Source: Ochotona curzoniae (Eukaryota; Chordata; Mammalia; Lagomorpha; Ochotonidae). Taken from it: a DNA stretch of 64,000 bases. Below, one piece after another: positions 37,056-50,827 of the stretch. Below the pieces are notes generated by a model. That model was not told the DNA's origin. It did not search any database and saw only the letters and a program-made list of their open reading frames with translations. The translations under genes and the position numbers were made by a program. Location of the stretch: assembly GCF_017591425.1 (NCBI RefSeq), contig NW_024465369.1:30217501-30281500 (forward strand), read 5' to 3'. Each line of letters starts with the position of its first letter. The first letter of the stretch is position 1.

Positions 37056-37974
37056 TAATAATAGTAACAAAAAGACTGCATGTACCACATTGATCCTGTC
37101 ACTCTCAGTACCTTATAATTTATAGAATCACAACTCCTGCCATGGTAATGACCTTTGGAAGTCACCTGCTTCGCAACTCGGCTCCTGTGTTTCACATGCA
37201 TCCCTCATCTTCTCCAGCGCTCCTGGCTTCCACACAGCCAACAGGCCCGACAGAGCTTCAAGGTGAAGGTGGTGGACAAACACAAGAGCCACAAGACAGA
37301 ACATGGGCACACTTGAGGAAGGACAGCTTTTAGGCTTCTGAAGAGGATAGTGCCAGACCTCACCATGACCCTCGTAATGTGTCAGCACAAGGATGCCTCA
37401 GCTACGGTGGGGATCTGGGTGGTACTTTAATCCAGAGAGGCCACTGCTCAGGGACGTGACCTCTGGAGAACCTCAACACAGGCAGGTGGAAGACTCAAAG
37501 TGCTTACTCTTGATCTGTGGAGATTAATGAGCTAATTTCTACTGAGCTCTCTAAGCTGACTGGTCCAAACACAACTACATAAGCATCCTCCTTAGCCATG
37601 CACAATATTAAACACTGGGGATCCAGAGGGGCAAATTTCCAGGTGCCAGGTGATATTCCTTTTTCTAGCTGGAGAAGGGAGTATTTGTCCCCAGAAGTCA
37701 CACCTTCAAACAGAAAACATTTACCAAACACTTCAAACGAGGTGTGGAGATAAGGACTCGGAGCTCAAGGAGGAGGAAACAGGACAGGTAAGGAGGAAAG
37801 AGTTTGGACCTGGCGTGAGCACTTCCTCAAAGCCAGGAACCATCAGAGCCAGAGGATGGCTTAGGGGAAAGAGTTCTTGCATAGAGAAACCACTGATCTA
37901 GGGTCTTAAAAGGGAACTTAGGTCAGGGTGCTGATAGCATGAGGACGTTCAACATATGACTGTCTGGGTGAAGA

Positions 37975-38590
37975 TTATTCGGGGCCACCCTGACTAGGCT
38001 GTGGCACCTGCTGGTGTGCATGAGGACCAAATCTGTGGTGGGTTAGCAGGGCTAGGCCACAGCACCTGTCAGTCTGCGTGACAGGTGGGGCTGGGGCAGA
38101 ACTGAGCAGGCAGTTGCAGCCATCAGTGTGCGTGCTCTGGCTGGTGTAGGTGACAAATCAAACCGGACTGTGCACTAGTGGCACACACTAGTCAAGTCTG
38201 AGGTCATGCCAGGCGAGGCTTCTTGGGGGATCATCCTCCTAGACTGCTGGCCTCAAAGACTGGAAAGCACAACAGGTGGGAAGGTTCTCCTGGCCAAGCT
38301 TTGCAGCAAGTGTTGGGGTCTGTGGATGCACTAAAGTAGACTTGGTCAGCCAATAGACCTTGAAAAGATTTTTTCAACCTTGGTATAACAAAACTATCAA
38401 CATCTCCAAACTACCTAAACCACTGGAGTAACACCCTGAGAACATTCTTCCCCAATCTTCCCTACATTAGTCTCTAAAGCGTTATCAAATGACTATCCCC
38501 CTCCCCAGGTGCTGTTGTCAGCAGAGTGGCCCCTATCCTTCCCCCTACTGAAAACGAAGGAGAAAAAAAATAAAAAATTGAAACGTTTGT
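37975..38590. repeat. degenerate tandem-repeat block, probably part of a larger retroelement
   Basis: From 37985 to about 38260 several loosely related units of roughly 60-70 bases recur, each with a version of 'ggctgtggcacctgctggtg' followed by 'gtgcatgagg' or 'gtgcgtg'. A pyrimidine-rich stretch with few repeats follows and ends at an A-rich run (38563-38577). Composition is richer in C+G than the surrounding intron. It may be lagomorph L1 untranslated sequence, but I cannot confirm this. Confidence 0.45.
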
Positions 38591-38684
38591 CCCACCCACC
38601 TTCCTCCATATCTTGACCTTCCCCCTCCTAAGCGGAGGCCCACATGGGCATGCATCTCTCTCAACTATGTAAACAATAACAAAA

Positions 38685-38805
38685 TCAGGCTCAGCTCCAA
38701 CTGGCCTTTGCAGCCACTTGAGGAGTGAACCAGCAGATGGAAGTTCTTTCTGTCTCTCCTTCGCTCTATAAATCTGCCTTTCCAATAAATAAATCTTTAA
38801 AATAT
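38685..38805 (+). mobile_element. CSINE 3' fragment
   Basis: 'ggagtgaaccagcagatgga' to 'tttccaataaataaatcttt'. The 5' part is absent. Confidence 0.82.
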
Positions 38806-38833
38806 ATTTAAAAATATGTAACAACACATGACA

Positions 38834-38896
38834 TCTTCATACATGCACATTTTCATACATGCACATCTTCATACAAGCACATTTTCACATGTACAC
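38834..38896 (+). repeat. 16-base minisatellite, about 4 units
   Basis: Units tcttcatacatgcaca (38834), ttttcatacatgcaca (38850), tcttcatacaagcaca (38866) and a partial fourth from 38882. It lies just after a CSINE tail. Confidence 0.85.
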
Positions 38897-38999
38897 TTTT
38901 ACCTGCAGATTATAGTTTAGTAAAGACAGAACTGCACCGAGCTCTCAGCTACCTGGATGAAAACAAAAAGGAATGGGGGTAGAGGAATGACACTCCCAA

Positions 39000-39085
39000 T
39001 GAAGGCAAAACTGGAACCGGCATCTACATGGGTTGCTGACACTGAAGACAACAGCTTTACCCACCATGCTACAATGTGGTCCCCT
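39000..39085 (-). mobile_element. CSINE head fragment
   Basis: 'actggaaccggcatctacat' and 'ttacccaccatgctacaatg' are the reverse of the SINE head. Confidence 0.65.
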
Positions 39086-39302
39086 GCACTGCAGGGTTTT
39101 AAAGAAGAGGAGAAGCAGGACTGAGGTGAGTGTGGCAAAACAATGAGCTCAGATACTCCAAAACTTCACAGGAAAATGGGACTAAAAGCCTGGGTTTATT
39201 TTGAGACAAGAAATTTATTTTTCATAATGTATACAAAATGTACTATTTATTAAAAAAAAAATCCTATGCACAGCATGCAATTTAAGATCTCACTTGCTGA
39301 GG

Positions 39303-39598
39303 GGAGGTACCATTGTGACACAATGCATTAAGCTGTAACCTGCCATGCTAACCTCCATTTAGGAGTGAGTCCTGGTCCAAGTTTAGCCTGCTCCACTTCT
39401 GATCTAGCTCCCTGCTATGCACCTGGGAAAGCAGTACAAGATTACCACAATAGCCACATGGGAGGACCTGGTGGAGTTCCTGGCACAAAGGGTGCTACCC
39501 TTCGGGGAGTAAGCAACGAAGCGAAAGTGAAAGACCAGTCAGTGTCTGTCAGTCTGTCTCTCTCTTTCGATCTGTAACTCTGCCATTGAAATAATCTT
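39303..39598 (+). mobile_element. CSINE
   Basis: 'tgtgacacaatgcattaagc', 'tcctggtccaagtttagcct' and 'ctctgccattgaaataatct' mark the copy. Confidence 0.83.
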
Positions 39599-39599
39599 G

Positions 39600-39773
39600 C
39601 GGGGGGGCGGTGGTACAGTCACTTGGGAGGCTCACATCCTGTATCACAGTGCACAGGTTCAAGTCCCAGCTCTGCTCCCAATTCCAGCTTCTCATTAATG
39701 TGCAACTTGGGAGGTAGTAGATACTGGCGCAAACACTTGGGTTCCTGCCACCCACATGTAAGATATGGATTGA
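39600..39773 (+). mobile_element. CSINE, 5' half (split by a nested insertion)
   Basis: 'ggtggtacagtcacttggga' to 'ctgccacccacatgtaagat'. The body resumes at 40115 after the nested SINE. Confidence 0.85.
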
Positions 39774-40114
39774 GGGGCCTGGTGGCATGGCCTAGAGGCT
39801 AAAGTCCTCGCCTTGAACACGCCAGGATCCCATATGGGCACCAGTTCTAATCCCGGCAGTTCCACTTCCCATCCAGCTCCCTGCTTGTGGTTGGGAAAGC
39901 AGTCAAGGACGGCCCAAAGCTTTGGGACCCTGCACCCATGTGGGATACCCGGAAGAAGTTCCTGGATCCTGGCTTCGGATCGGCATAGCATCGGCCTTTG
40001 CGCTCACTTGGGGAATGAATCATCGGTCGGAAGATCTTCCTTTCTGTCTCTCCTCCTCTTTGTATATCTGACTTTCCAATAAAAATAAATAAATCTGTAA
40101 AAAAAAAAAAAAAA
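39774..40114 (+). mobile_element. young CSINE, full length, nested
   Basis: Pika-type copy from 'ggggcctggtggcatggcct' to 'aaaaataaataaatctgt' and an A tail. agatatggattga occurs at 39761-39773 and again at 40115-40127, a perfect target duplication. Pol III A-box and B-box-like segments are well preserved. Confidence 0.97.
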
Positions 40115-40240
40115 AGATATGGATTGAGAACTCAGCTCCTGGCTTTGGCATGGCCCAGCCTTAGCTGGTATGGGCATTCAGACAGTGAATGGACAGATGG
40201 GTCAGTTCTCTCTCTCTCTCTCTCTCACTCTACTTTTGGA
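40115..40240 (+). mobile_element. CSINE, 3' half of the split copy
   Basis: 'ctcctggctttggcatggcc' and a (CT)n tail at 40206-40228 continue the copy interrupted at 39773. Confidence 0.85.
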
Positions 40241-41211
40241 ACACATACAATCGGTAAAGTTCTTTTTAAAAGCAGTCCAAATACCAGAATAGTCACCAAG
40301 ACTCTGAGCACTTTAGGTGGAGGGTTAAGTCCCAGACCTGAAGAAAAGGATCCTGGACTTGGGCAGAATGGGAAGCAAAAGGAAGGGTGAGAGGCAGCAG
40401 GGAAGGTCAAGCCACAGCCTTGCTGGAACGGAAAATGAGAGGCAGTGTTGCCAAACCTTGCAGAGAGGACCGCAGTGTCCACTGGCTCAGGCCACAGTGA
40501 TCTGAGAGCAACTTCTATGCAGTGGCCTGTGAAGGACAGGTTCTGTAAATGCAACTGGAAAAGAAAGAAGGGTGTCTTGTTCAGTCTGAGATACGACCAA
40601 GACCTGAGAAATGGCCTAACCTAGCAGAAGGCAAGAAAGGAAGGAGGCAGAGAGGGAGGGGAGCCACATGGAGGACTGGGTCAGAAAACGGATGCCCCTG
40701 TGCTCTGCTCCAGCACATGGTGAACGTTTCTTCGAGTCAGCAGCATTTCCTGCCAGCATGGCAGCCTCTGAGGGCCAACTCAGACGGGGAAGGAAAGTGC
40801 AGTCTTAGCAGGTCACTCTCCGAGCCCTCTCCCAATGGGCTGATCCTCCCCAGCAGCCTTCCCGCAGGATGCACTCACCACTTGTCAGAGAGCCATTTGG
40901 CACCTGAACCCCTGAGCTGTCCAAATGGCCAGGAGCTCCACAGGTCTCTCCAGCTTGCAGCAGGAACAGTGGAGGTGAAGGGTTGAGGAGGCAAGGTGGG
41001 GAGAGGTGCCACAATGAAGCCAGCCTGCACCCCAGGGCTGTAGTGGCATGGGGACGAGGGGGCCACCCCTGCCTCTGCTTCCTCCCTGTGGGGACCAAGC
41101 ACAGGAAGTCTTCAAGCCACAGTATAACCTTGGCAGAGATAGGACCAGGTTCTTTCCTTGTAACTCATCCCCAATGGGCAGGCAAAGTGTACAGTAGTTA
41201 TGGCTAAGACT
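40241..41211. other. G/C-moderate unique intronic DNA
   Basis: A 148-codon minus frame (40885-41331) overlaps other frames and a MIR and has no domain. A donor-like GTGAGT occurs on the minus strand at about 40873-40878, without a supporting exon. Confidence 0.4.
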
Positions 41212-41345
41212 CCTTGAGAGTGTGTGCTGTGCCAGGTGGTATTCTAAGTGCTCGACACTCTCTCCATCTGTCCGGCCCTGTTTCCATGATCTCCACATCA
41301 CCAGTGAGGTAACTGAGGCAGACATGTTCAAGTAACGTGCTGAAG
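41212..41345 (-). mobile_element. MIR
   Basis: 'gtgtgctgtgccaggtggta', 'ttctaagtgctcgacac', 'gaggtaactgaggcag' and 'gtaacgtgctgaaggtcaca' follow the MIR consensus in reverse orientation. It is the best-preserved MIR in the window. Confidence 0.8.
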
Positions 41346-41441
41346 GTCACAAAAGCCAGTGGCCACCATCGTCATCAAGGGACGCAAAATGCCAGAGTTG
41401 GCCCTGCTTAAGTTTATTTGCAAACACCATCAAAAATGTGG

Positions 41442-41466
41442 TACACACACAGACACACACACACAC
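41442..41466 (+). repeat. (CA)n microsatellite
   Basis: Short interrupted CA run in otherwise unique DNA. Confidence 0.9.
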
Positions 41467-41767
41467 TGAGACAAGCAAGCGAGAAGCCGTACTACATAAT
41501 ATATAAAGAAAGCAAGGTCTGCACTCATTCAACTTTAAGTTGCTTTTGACCTTGACACTTCTCCCATATGGTAGTTCAATCAGCTCATCTCAAAGACAAT
41601 TCAAATGAAAATGAACAAAAAAAGTAAAATCATTTCTGTATAACTAAAACCACTGTTTTGCATACTTTAAAAATGACTAAAATGGTCAACTGCATGTCAG
41701 ATATGTTTTACCACAAAAGCATGAAAATGTGGCTACAAACTTTCCTCTTAAAAATAAAAACAAAAAC

Positions 41768-41992
41768 ACTGGGAGGCATGCATTGCGGCACAGATTTGCA
41801 AGGCTGGCATCCCACAGGACTGCTGTAAGTTTGAGCCCCAGCTGCTCCACTTCTGATCCACCTCCCTGCTAACAAATCAAGTTTGATAATGGCATCTGCC
41901 ACTCACATGCAAGACCCAGATGGAGTTCCCAGATCCTGGTTTCAGCCTGGTCCAACACTGGCCATTGGGAGTGAGCCACCAGATGGGAGATA

Positions 41993-42026
<34 letters not shown>

Positions 42027-42129
42027 ACTGTGTCTCCTCATGTCTCTCCTCTCTTTCCGTCTCTCACTCTCTATGTCTAGCTTCACCTTTCCCACTGCCT
42101 TTCAAACAAGTAAGTGAACTTTAAAAAAA
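41768..42129 (+). mobile_element. CSINE with long CT tail
   Basis: 'gaggcatgcattgcggcaca', 'ctggtttcagcctggtccaa', then a CT-rich tract at 41987-42075 and 'gcctttcaaacaagtaagtg'. Confidence 0.88.
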
Positions 42130-43959
42130 TGAATTTTAGAAAAGTGAAATCAAGTTCAAATCAAAGCCCTGTTATTAGCCAAGTGCTTCAGGCTTCTTTT
42201 ATTATTATTACTGAAACAATAAATAAAACCAAACTAGCCAGAGCAGCAAGAAAGCAGCAGCTGCAGCAGGGTGGAGGTTGTCCCAAGTGGCAAGGCCTGG
42301 GAGAGCAGATCACACTGGAGCAAACACACAAAACCTCCCGGGGAGAAGCCTTCTATCAAACGCTGGCTAAGGTTCTAGGAATCCAACTCTTTGTGGCCTA
42401 AGATGACAAGTTACAATTTTAAATCAGAAATGACCAACCAGGACTAAAAGTGAAGCAACATCGAGAAACTACACACAGATCAAGACCACATGAAGGTACG
42501 TGGTAATGTATATTTCACTATAATAAACACAAAAAGACTATTTTCTGTACACATCGTTTGTTTTTAAAAGTTGCACAAAAATTGTATGAAAATCAAGCAC
42601 TCTAAAGTAAGAGTCAAATTTCATGCTTCTCAGAACAAAGTCAACAGAGATAACAGCAGGACCGGAATGATCTGCTTCAAGCCTAGAAACTGATACTGTA
42701 AAGACTACAACTTCTTAAAGGAGTTCATTGAAGTTCTCTTCTATTACAGTTGTGCAAGTCAATAGTCACAAGATTTCTCCCTTATTCTTTACACACATCA
42801 AGGTGATCCTATTAATAGCAACTACAAATAAGAAATGAAAAGCTCATTTTTCAACTAGCATAGCTTCAAATGCCCCTTATACTTCTAAAGAAAGAATGTG
42901 GGCTGGGTGGACAGTCGAAGTTAGACACTGGGATTAACTGCGCTGAAGGGCTTAAAAGGGTGACTACCTAGGTACAAGACAGGAATACTTGAGGTCTACG
43001 ACAACAAAGATCTGCAGGGCTGCAAGATGGAGAACTGTCATGTCACAACGCTGTTCACCTCTTGCTCTAAGCTCCCTCCCAACAGATTTGACATCCTTCC
43101 CAGGTCATGCACAAACCCGGATTACAACCTCTCCATTGATCTTTTCCAGCACCAGAGCCACGCAGCACAGGGAAAACCTTATTTTTAGACATGAAAAGTC
43201 CTGTGTTTATTTTCCTAAGAGAAATCAAAACAACTGACCCTGCTTTGTTTGGATTCTTGTAAAAACTCTTCTCTCTTAATCTCGGGGCCTCAACCTCCAC
43301 TCAAAAGGAAATAAGAGAGGGGAAAAACCTGCCACTTGCCACGCTGGAAGGTTAAACCCGGTGCCTCCCTTGGCTTTCTGCTCAGGCACATCCGAGCCTC
43401 CTGCTGGTCACGGTTCACACTGCCGGAGTTCTATCATATGACACCTGCCTGAAGGTGGCAGGGACAGGCGAGGCTGGGAACTGGCAATCATGCTGGAACT
43501 GGTTCCATGTCTGAGCTCTTCGCTTCTCTGTGGAACATCTAAGAGTGCTAGCCCACAGTTCACTCCTAATTGTTCAACTAGCAGTAACACTAAATGAAAA
43601 AGGGTTTATAACTCCTTATACACAGTAAGTCCCTGCAAAATCCTATCCCTGTGATCTGATTTTTCAAGCAACACTGATCCCTCACACAGCCTGTCTCTCA
43701 CTTGGGAAAAGATCAGATACATTTCAAAGGCAGAAAAGCCTTTCCCACAATATGAATGTATAAAAAACTGGGTAAGAAATAACAGGTAGTTCTGTTCACA
43801 AATTGCTCAAACTTACTCCCCCCTCCCCCTGGCTAAATGGAGCCACTGTAATTACACAAGGCTGTTGATGCAAGCTGAGATAAAGCCCACTTCAACTTAA
43901 AAAAAAAAATCACTACTCATTAATACAGAGTACATTCTTTTCAAAAGGCTAAATTAACC
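42130..43959. other. intronic DNA, no recognised feature
   Basis: About 1.8 kb with no SINE or gene recognised. Confidence 0.45.
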
Positions 43960-44240
43960 TTGAGGCATGATTTAGCCAAGTGGTTAAAAGCCCAAGTTAG
44001 GATACTGGCAGCCCATATCTAAGTGCCTCAAGTTCAAGTCTGGCCTGCACTCTTAACTCCAGCTTCCTGCTGACACAGACCACCGCAAAGCACTGGGGAT
44101 GACTCAAGTGATTCTCTTCCTGCCACTTACCTGACACATCTGGAATGTATCCAGCCTCCTGCTGGCTTCCACCAGGCCCAGCGCCAGCCAATGCACACAT
44201 ATGGGGAGATGAACAGTGGGTCACAGCTTTCTCTCCAACA
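43960..44240 (+). mobile_element. CSINE, older type
   Basis: 'gaggcatgatttagccaagt' to 'ggggagatgaacagtgggtc'. Confidence 0.83.
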
Positions 44241-44321
44241 ACTACTACTCTTCTTCTTCTTTTTAATATTCTAAAATTTCATGAAACTGTAAGTGTGCTT
44301 TCAATGTATGGAATTGTTTAA

Positions 44322-44649
44322 ACATTCATTTACTTTTATTGGAAAGTCAGACTTACAGAGAGAAGGAGAGAGAGAAATAAAGATCTTCCATCCACTGGTC
44401 CAACCCACAAGGGACCGCAACAGCTGGAGCTGAGCCAATCCAATCCAAAGCCAAGAACCAGAAGCCTCCTCCGGGTCTCCCATGTGGATGCAGAGGCCCA
44501 AGGCTTTGGGTCATTGTCCACTGCTCTCCCAGGCTACAAGCAGGGAGCCAGATGGAAAGTGGAGCAGCCAGGACATGAACCAGCACCTACATGAGATCCT
44601 GGCGCATGCAGGGAAAGGATTCAGCCACTAGGCTATCATGCAAGGGCCC
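44322..44649 (-). mobile_element. CSINE, pika type
   Basis: 'tttattggaaagtcagactt', 'gcccaaggctttgggtcatt' and 'ttcagccactaggctatcat' show a near-complete reverse copy. Confidence 0.92.
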
Positions 44650-44979
44650 ACAACTATTATTTTTAAAGGTGCACCTAATCATTAACACAATAAGCACACA
44701 AATCGAGTCACTATCAATTCTAGTCCTGACATAAGGACTACGATGTGGACAATGATGTGGCAGATCCTATTTTCAACTGTTAGGCCTCCTTGTACTGGTA
44801 GGGATGGAGCAATATGGAAGACTTTGGACAGCAAGTTAGCAAAGTGGGCAATGAAATCAAGCCTCTCTTAAGACGGAGTTCAGAGGTGAGCCCTTGTGAG
44901 GGTTTCCCAACATCTCCCAGCAGCCAGAGCCTATCCTGGGCTCTCCCAGCTCTCACTCACCACATTTCAGAGCATCCTT

Positions 44980-45222
44980 TATGCACTTCGGGCACCTGTA
45001 TCCCAAACTGGAATGCCTAGGATACGTACAGGCATCCTGCCCACGGACACCCTGGGTGGTAGGGCAGCAGGTGATGGCCCCAGCATTTGGGCTCCTGACA
45101 TCCACATAGGAGACCCTAACTCCTGGTTTCTGCTGGAACCCCCAGAGTAAGGAGAGTAAGGCAGCAGATGGAAAAATCTCTCTTCCTCTCACTCTAATTT
45201 TAAAATAAACAAAAACTTACCA
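44980..45222 (+). mobile_element. CSINE, old
   Basis: 'cgggcacctgtatcccaaac', 'tttgggctcctgacatccac' and 'attttaaaataaacaaaaac' are in order. Confidence 0.73.
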
Positions 45223-45527
45223 AAAATATTCCTTTACTTAAGCCTTCTAAAACCTCAGCTAACTTTTAGAGTGGGAATCACTGTCATGAATTTTTTTCTA
45301 TGGCTAGCACCAAGTACAATGCTTTGAACACAATAGGCCTTCCAATCTTGGTAAGTGAACACTGGGCTCCATGCTGTGAGGTATATAAAGAAAAGAGCAA
45401 AATGACTTTGCTTGGTGAGAAGCAGGCTTCTCAAGAGACATTCTCCCTGGTCTTGGAAGCTACGTGAGACTTACTTCACGGTCACTCAGATGGGAAAAGT
45501 CTATACATAAACCTGTGAGTCAGGAGA

Positions 45528-45828
45528 TAAGGACAACATTGTGACACACCTGCAACACCAGCATGTCATATGGGCACCAGTTCCTGTCCCGGCTGCTCCA
45601 TTTCTGATCCAACTCCCTGTTGACGGCCTAGCAAAAAAGCAGTGGCACACAGGCCAAGCGTTGGAGCTCTGTCACCCATGTGGGAGACCTAGACGAAGCT
45701 CCTGATTCTGGCCTCAGCCTGGCCCAGCCCCAGCCACTGCAGCCATCTGGCAAGAGAACAAACAGATGGAAGATTTACTCTCTGTCTCTCCTTCCTTCTA
45801 GCTCTGACTCTCAAAGAAATAAAACTTA
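45528..45828 (+). mobile_element. CSINE
   Basis: 'gtcatatgggcaccagttcc', 'tgtcacccatgtgggagacc' and 'tctcaaagaaataaaactta' mark head, middle and tail. Confidence 0.9.
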
Positions 45829-46639
45829 CCCACACATACAAACAAGGTAGACCATGTGGGTAAGAGGCCAGCACAGCATTTAGAGGAAAATCAAAGCTGG
45901 AAGAATATGGAGGATGCAAATAGATGCGGATGAAAGATTTATACGCCCACTTAAAGCAGTTGTCACTGACTAGGCTTTGGAAGGGCCTGAAACTGTGGAA
46001 TCCAAGCTGTGACCTGAGGACTTGAAGGCTGGCAGCCAAAAGTTAAGAGAGACCCAGGTTTTCAAAGAATGTTGTATCCAGATCCCTGCCTATAGGATAG
46101 ATGACCTGGAGCTGTCACAGCCTAATTATCTTCTCATAGCTAAGCATTTCAATCTACAATGCTTAGAGGGTCCTTTCCATCCACCTTCATAACAGCTCAT
46201 TTAAAATGTCTAAGGAAATTTATATACACACGCACACACACATATACACACAAATACATTTCAGGTTTTTTTTTTTGTTTTTAATGGGGGACTAGAGAAG
46301 AATTTTGTTTTTAAACGAAAGCTAGGGAAGAAAAAACATCCAAGATAAAAATTGTACATCTCTTTTTTTCATAGTGGTACTTAAGGGAGGATGACATAGC
46401 CGAGGCAGGAAAGATGAGCAGCCCAGGACCCACTCTTAGGAAGAGGCTAGCCTAAGTGATGAGACTCAACCGCAGGATTCGACAGGGTCGGGCCCTTCAC
46501 GTGCTTGGCCAGAGGAAAAGTAATGCCAGAACCTTGCCCTTCACCTTTGCGAGGTATTTAAAAATGTAGGATAAGGCGATATCTGTAATCCGACCAGGAG
46601 GTACCGAAACCCAAGAAGCACATTAGCACCCCACCTCAG
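45829..46639. other. intronic DNA before the CpG island
   Basis: Short CA-rich (46229-46255) and T-rich (46266-46275) runs only. Confidence 0.5.
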
Positions 46640-47244
46640 CCCTGGCAGCCTAGAGTTTCTATCCCACAGTTGAGCCCTGGACCAGAGGGCAGCAGCGGCC
46701 CGGTGCAGGGCAGAGGCTTGGGGGTGCCCGCTCCTCCGGGGCGGCAGGCTGCGGCGCCCGGCACCAAGAGAAGCCGGTACCCGGGCGCGCAGGGCGGCGC
46801 AGAGAGCCGGGCTGCAGAGCGAGCGGGTGTGGAGCAGCGGCTGTCAGGCAAGGAGACCAGCATCCTCCCGCCTCCGGAAAAACTCGGGCCTCTTCGGCTT
46901 CTACGTGGCCCCGTTACCCACCATGAGAGGCTCAGAACTGGAGGCTAGAGGCGCGGCTGTGCCTGCAGAGTCCCCCAGGACACGGCTCCCGGGGCGCAGT
47001 GCGGGGGCGCTGGAAACCCAGGGCGGCGCCCCCGCAACCCCACCCCCAGCCGCGTGGCCACGGGCCACGCACTGAAACCCCTGTGCGCAGGGTGGGGGAG
47101 ATGCGGTGGCGTTGCCCGGTCCCCAGCTCTGCCACCCCGGTGATCCCGGAGATAAAAGTTTGCAGCATGCGGCTCGTCTGCAGTGCGAGTCACATCCGCC
47201 GCGCCACCTCCTGTAGCCGCAGCTCTCAGAGAATGTGCAAATTA

Positions 47245-48819
<1,575 letters not shown>

Positions 48820-48961
48820 AAGGGAGCCTGCCTTGGCTGCAGGCGCTGGGCACCTCAGTTCAAATCCCAGCTCTGCTTCCTGCCACCCACTCAGGGCTGT
48901 TCAGGAAGTGAGCTGAAGATTTCTGTCTCTCTAACCTCTCCAGTGAGAAAAAAAAAAAAAC
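48820..48961 (+). mobile_element. CSINE, internally deleted
   Basis: The head 'cacctcagttcaaatcccag' is joined to a shortened middle and 'aggaagtgagctgaagattt', ending in an A13 tail. Confidence 0.75.
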
Positions 48962-48994
48962 AGCAACTTTAAAAGATGCTTTTTTTTCTAAAAG

Positions 48995-49287
48995 TTTTTT
49001 TCTTTATTTTTATTTGAAAGACAAATTTACAGAGAGAGAGTTCTTCCATCTGCTGATTCACTCTGCAAATGACTGCTAGGGCCATCAGAATCCAGGAGCC
49101 AGGAGCTTCCTTCTAGTCTCCCACGTGGGTGCAGGGACCCAAAGACCTAAGTCAACCCCCACGACACTGCTAGGCTATAAACGAAGAGCTGGATCCAAAG
49201 TGGAACGGGTAGGATTTGAGTCATTATCCATATGGGATGCCAGTGCCACAGGCAGAGGATTAGCCTAGTATGTCAGGGCACTGGCCA
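48995..49287 (-). mobile_element. CSINE
   Basis: 'tttatttttatttgaaagac' to 'agtatgtcagggcactggcc'. Confidence 0.9.
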
Positions 49288-49316
49288 TATGTCGCTTTCA
49301 AATTTTTGAAAGCTAT

Positions 49317-49530
49317 GGGCCAACATGACTCAGCTCTGGTTAAGCCACAGCCTAAGATGCTGGCATTCCATATGCGCCCTGAGTTCAGTCCTGGCTGCCA
49401 TACTTCCCATCCAGCTCATGCACCCAGTAGTTCAAGAAGTGGGCTCCTTGGAGATCCCTTTTCCCTCCAGACCCCAGAACCCTTGTTATGGCCAATGTGT
49501 GTATGACTCTGCTTTTCAAATCTGTGAGAA
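49317..49530 (+). mobile_element. CSINE, internally deleted
   Basis: 'gctggcattccatatgcgcc' and 'ttcagtcctggctgccatac' give the head, and 'ctctgcttttcaaatctgtg' the tail. Confidence 0.75.
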
Positions 49531-50827
49531 ACAAAGACTGTATTGACTTTGAAGACAGTCGAGAAATGGACTGCTTCAGAAACAAAGGCTAGGCCTCTGA
49601 TGACCAGTAGAGCCACACCTGGTCAACCCTTTCTAACTGAAAGAACAGTCAAGGATAATTGCTAAGGGAAAGAATGTAATGAAATGGCTTTCGTGTTGCC
49701 ACATGAATTCCTATTTGGGATTTCAAACCATGAAGTGTGATTATAAAAGCCCGAAAATTTCTTGAGACTGAGTAGGAAAACATGATGCTATCAAGACCAG
49801 TATCACACATTTGGATCGATTACAGGTCAGTTAGTCTCCCACGAAGTACAAGCGTTCCACAGTCATAGTTAACTGATCCCAGCCGCCCGATGACAACTTG
49901 CAAGAGGGAGTGATTCAGTGCAGCCCCGTCACTACCGCCACTAATGCAGTTTGCAGACTGCCCACCACCCACGGCCTTTGGCATTGTTTTTATGTATTAC
50001 AAACAGAACAGGAATCGTATTTTTAAATGACATAAAAGCATGCAATTTGATTTCCAACTTAATGTTTCCATAAACAATTGAATCAAGTGGTACTTAAACT
50101 TGGAAATGTGTTTGTTGAAAAAATTATTCCACTGATAGACAATCTTCCCTGAAAATCCATTACTGATTTAAATCAAAAAATGAAGATGGGGAGACTATCT
50201 TTACAATATAAATTAGCTCGATTTCAATACTTAAAAACACACTCATTGAGAAGCTAAGTTCACTCGGAGACTTTAAACCATATAAAGGAAAATAAAGGTC
50301 TCTGTTTGACTTTAATGGCTGTAACTATCTTATTATGTGTCAGGGTTTTTCTAATCAGCGTTAGTAGGGGCCAGATCATTGTTACCGAGAAGTGTTCCTT
50401 CGCACCGTGGTCTCTATGTACGTGTCTCCCAAAAGTGCTACGTGGAAACCTAATCCTCCGACAGCCTTTTCCTGCTCTTTAAGGGAAGACAGAAGGTGCT
50501 TAGTGACTGCTTGTACCAGAGGACAGGGCTAAAAGGTACTCATTCTCTATGCAAGCCTTCACCACACACGCAGCTTGCTGATGCTGGATCTTGGACTTCC
50601 AGCCTCTGGACCTGTGAGGAATACATGTCTGTTTAGAAATTACTTCGCATAGGGCATGGTGTTACAGGATCCCAAAGTGATACACCTGACCTCTACCACT
50701 AGGTGCCGGTAGCACTCCCATTTCTGAAGAGGTTACTATCAAAACTGTCCTAGCATATACACTCAGAGTCTGCCAGAGCACAAGGCACTGTAGGAGAAAA
50801 ACTCGGTAGTCACAGAAAAATGGGCTT
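49531..50827. other. repeat-poor upstream flank
   Basis: About 1.3 kb without a SINE, 2-3 kb upstream of the STK39 promoter. It contains a stretch with several CG dinucleotides (49840-49975). It may hold regulatory sequence, but this is inference. Confidence 0.4.

Noticed and set aside
39774..40114. tRNA gene suggested by A-box and B-box-like segments
   Set aside because: These segments belong to the tRNA-derived SINE head; no complete cloverleaf is formed.
40873..40878. minus-strand GTGAGT as a splice donor of an alternative STK39 exon
   Set aside because: Donor hexamers occur often by chance, and no acceptor, promoter or homology supports an exon.
40885..41331. 148-codon minus-strand frame
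   Set aside because: It runs into a MIR, overlaps other frames and resembles no protein I know.
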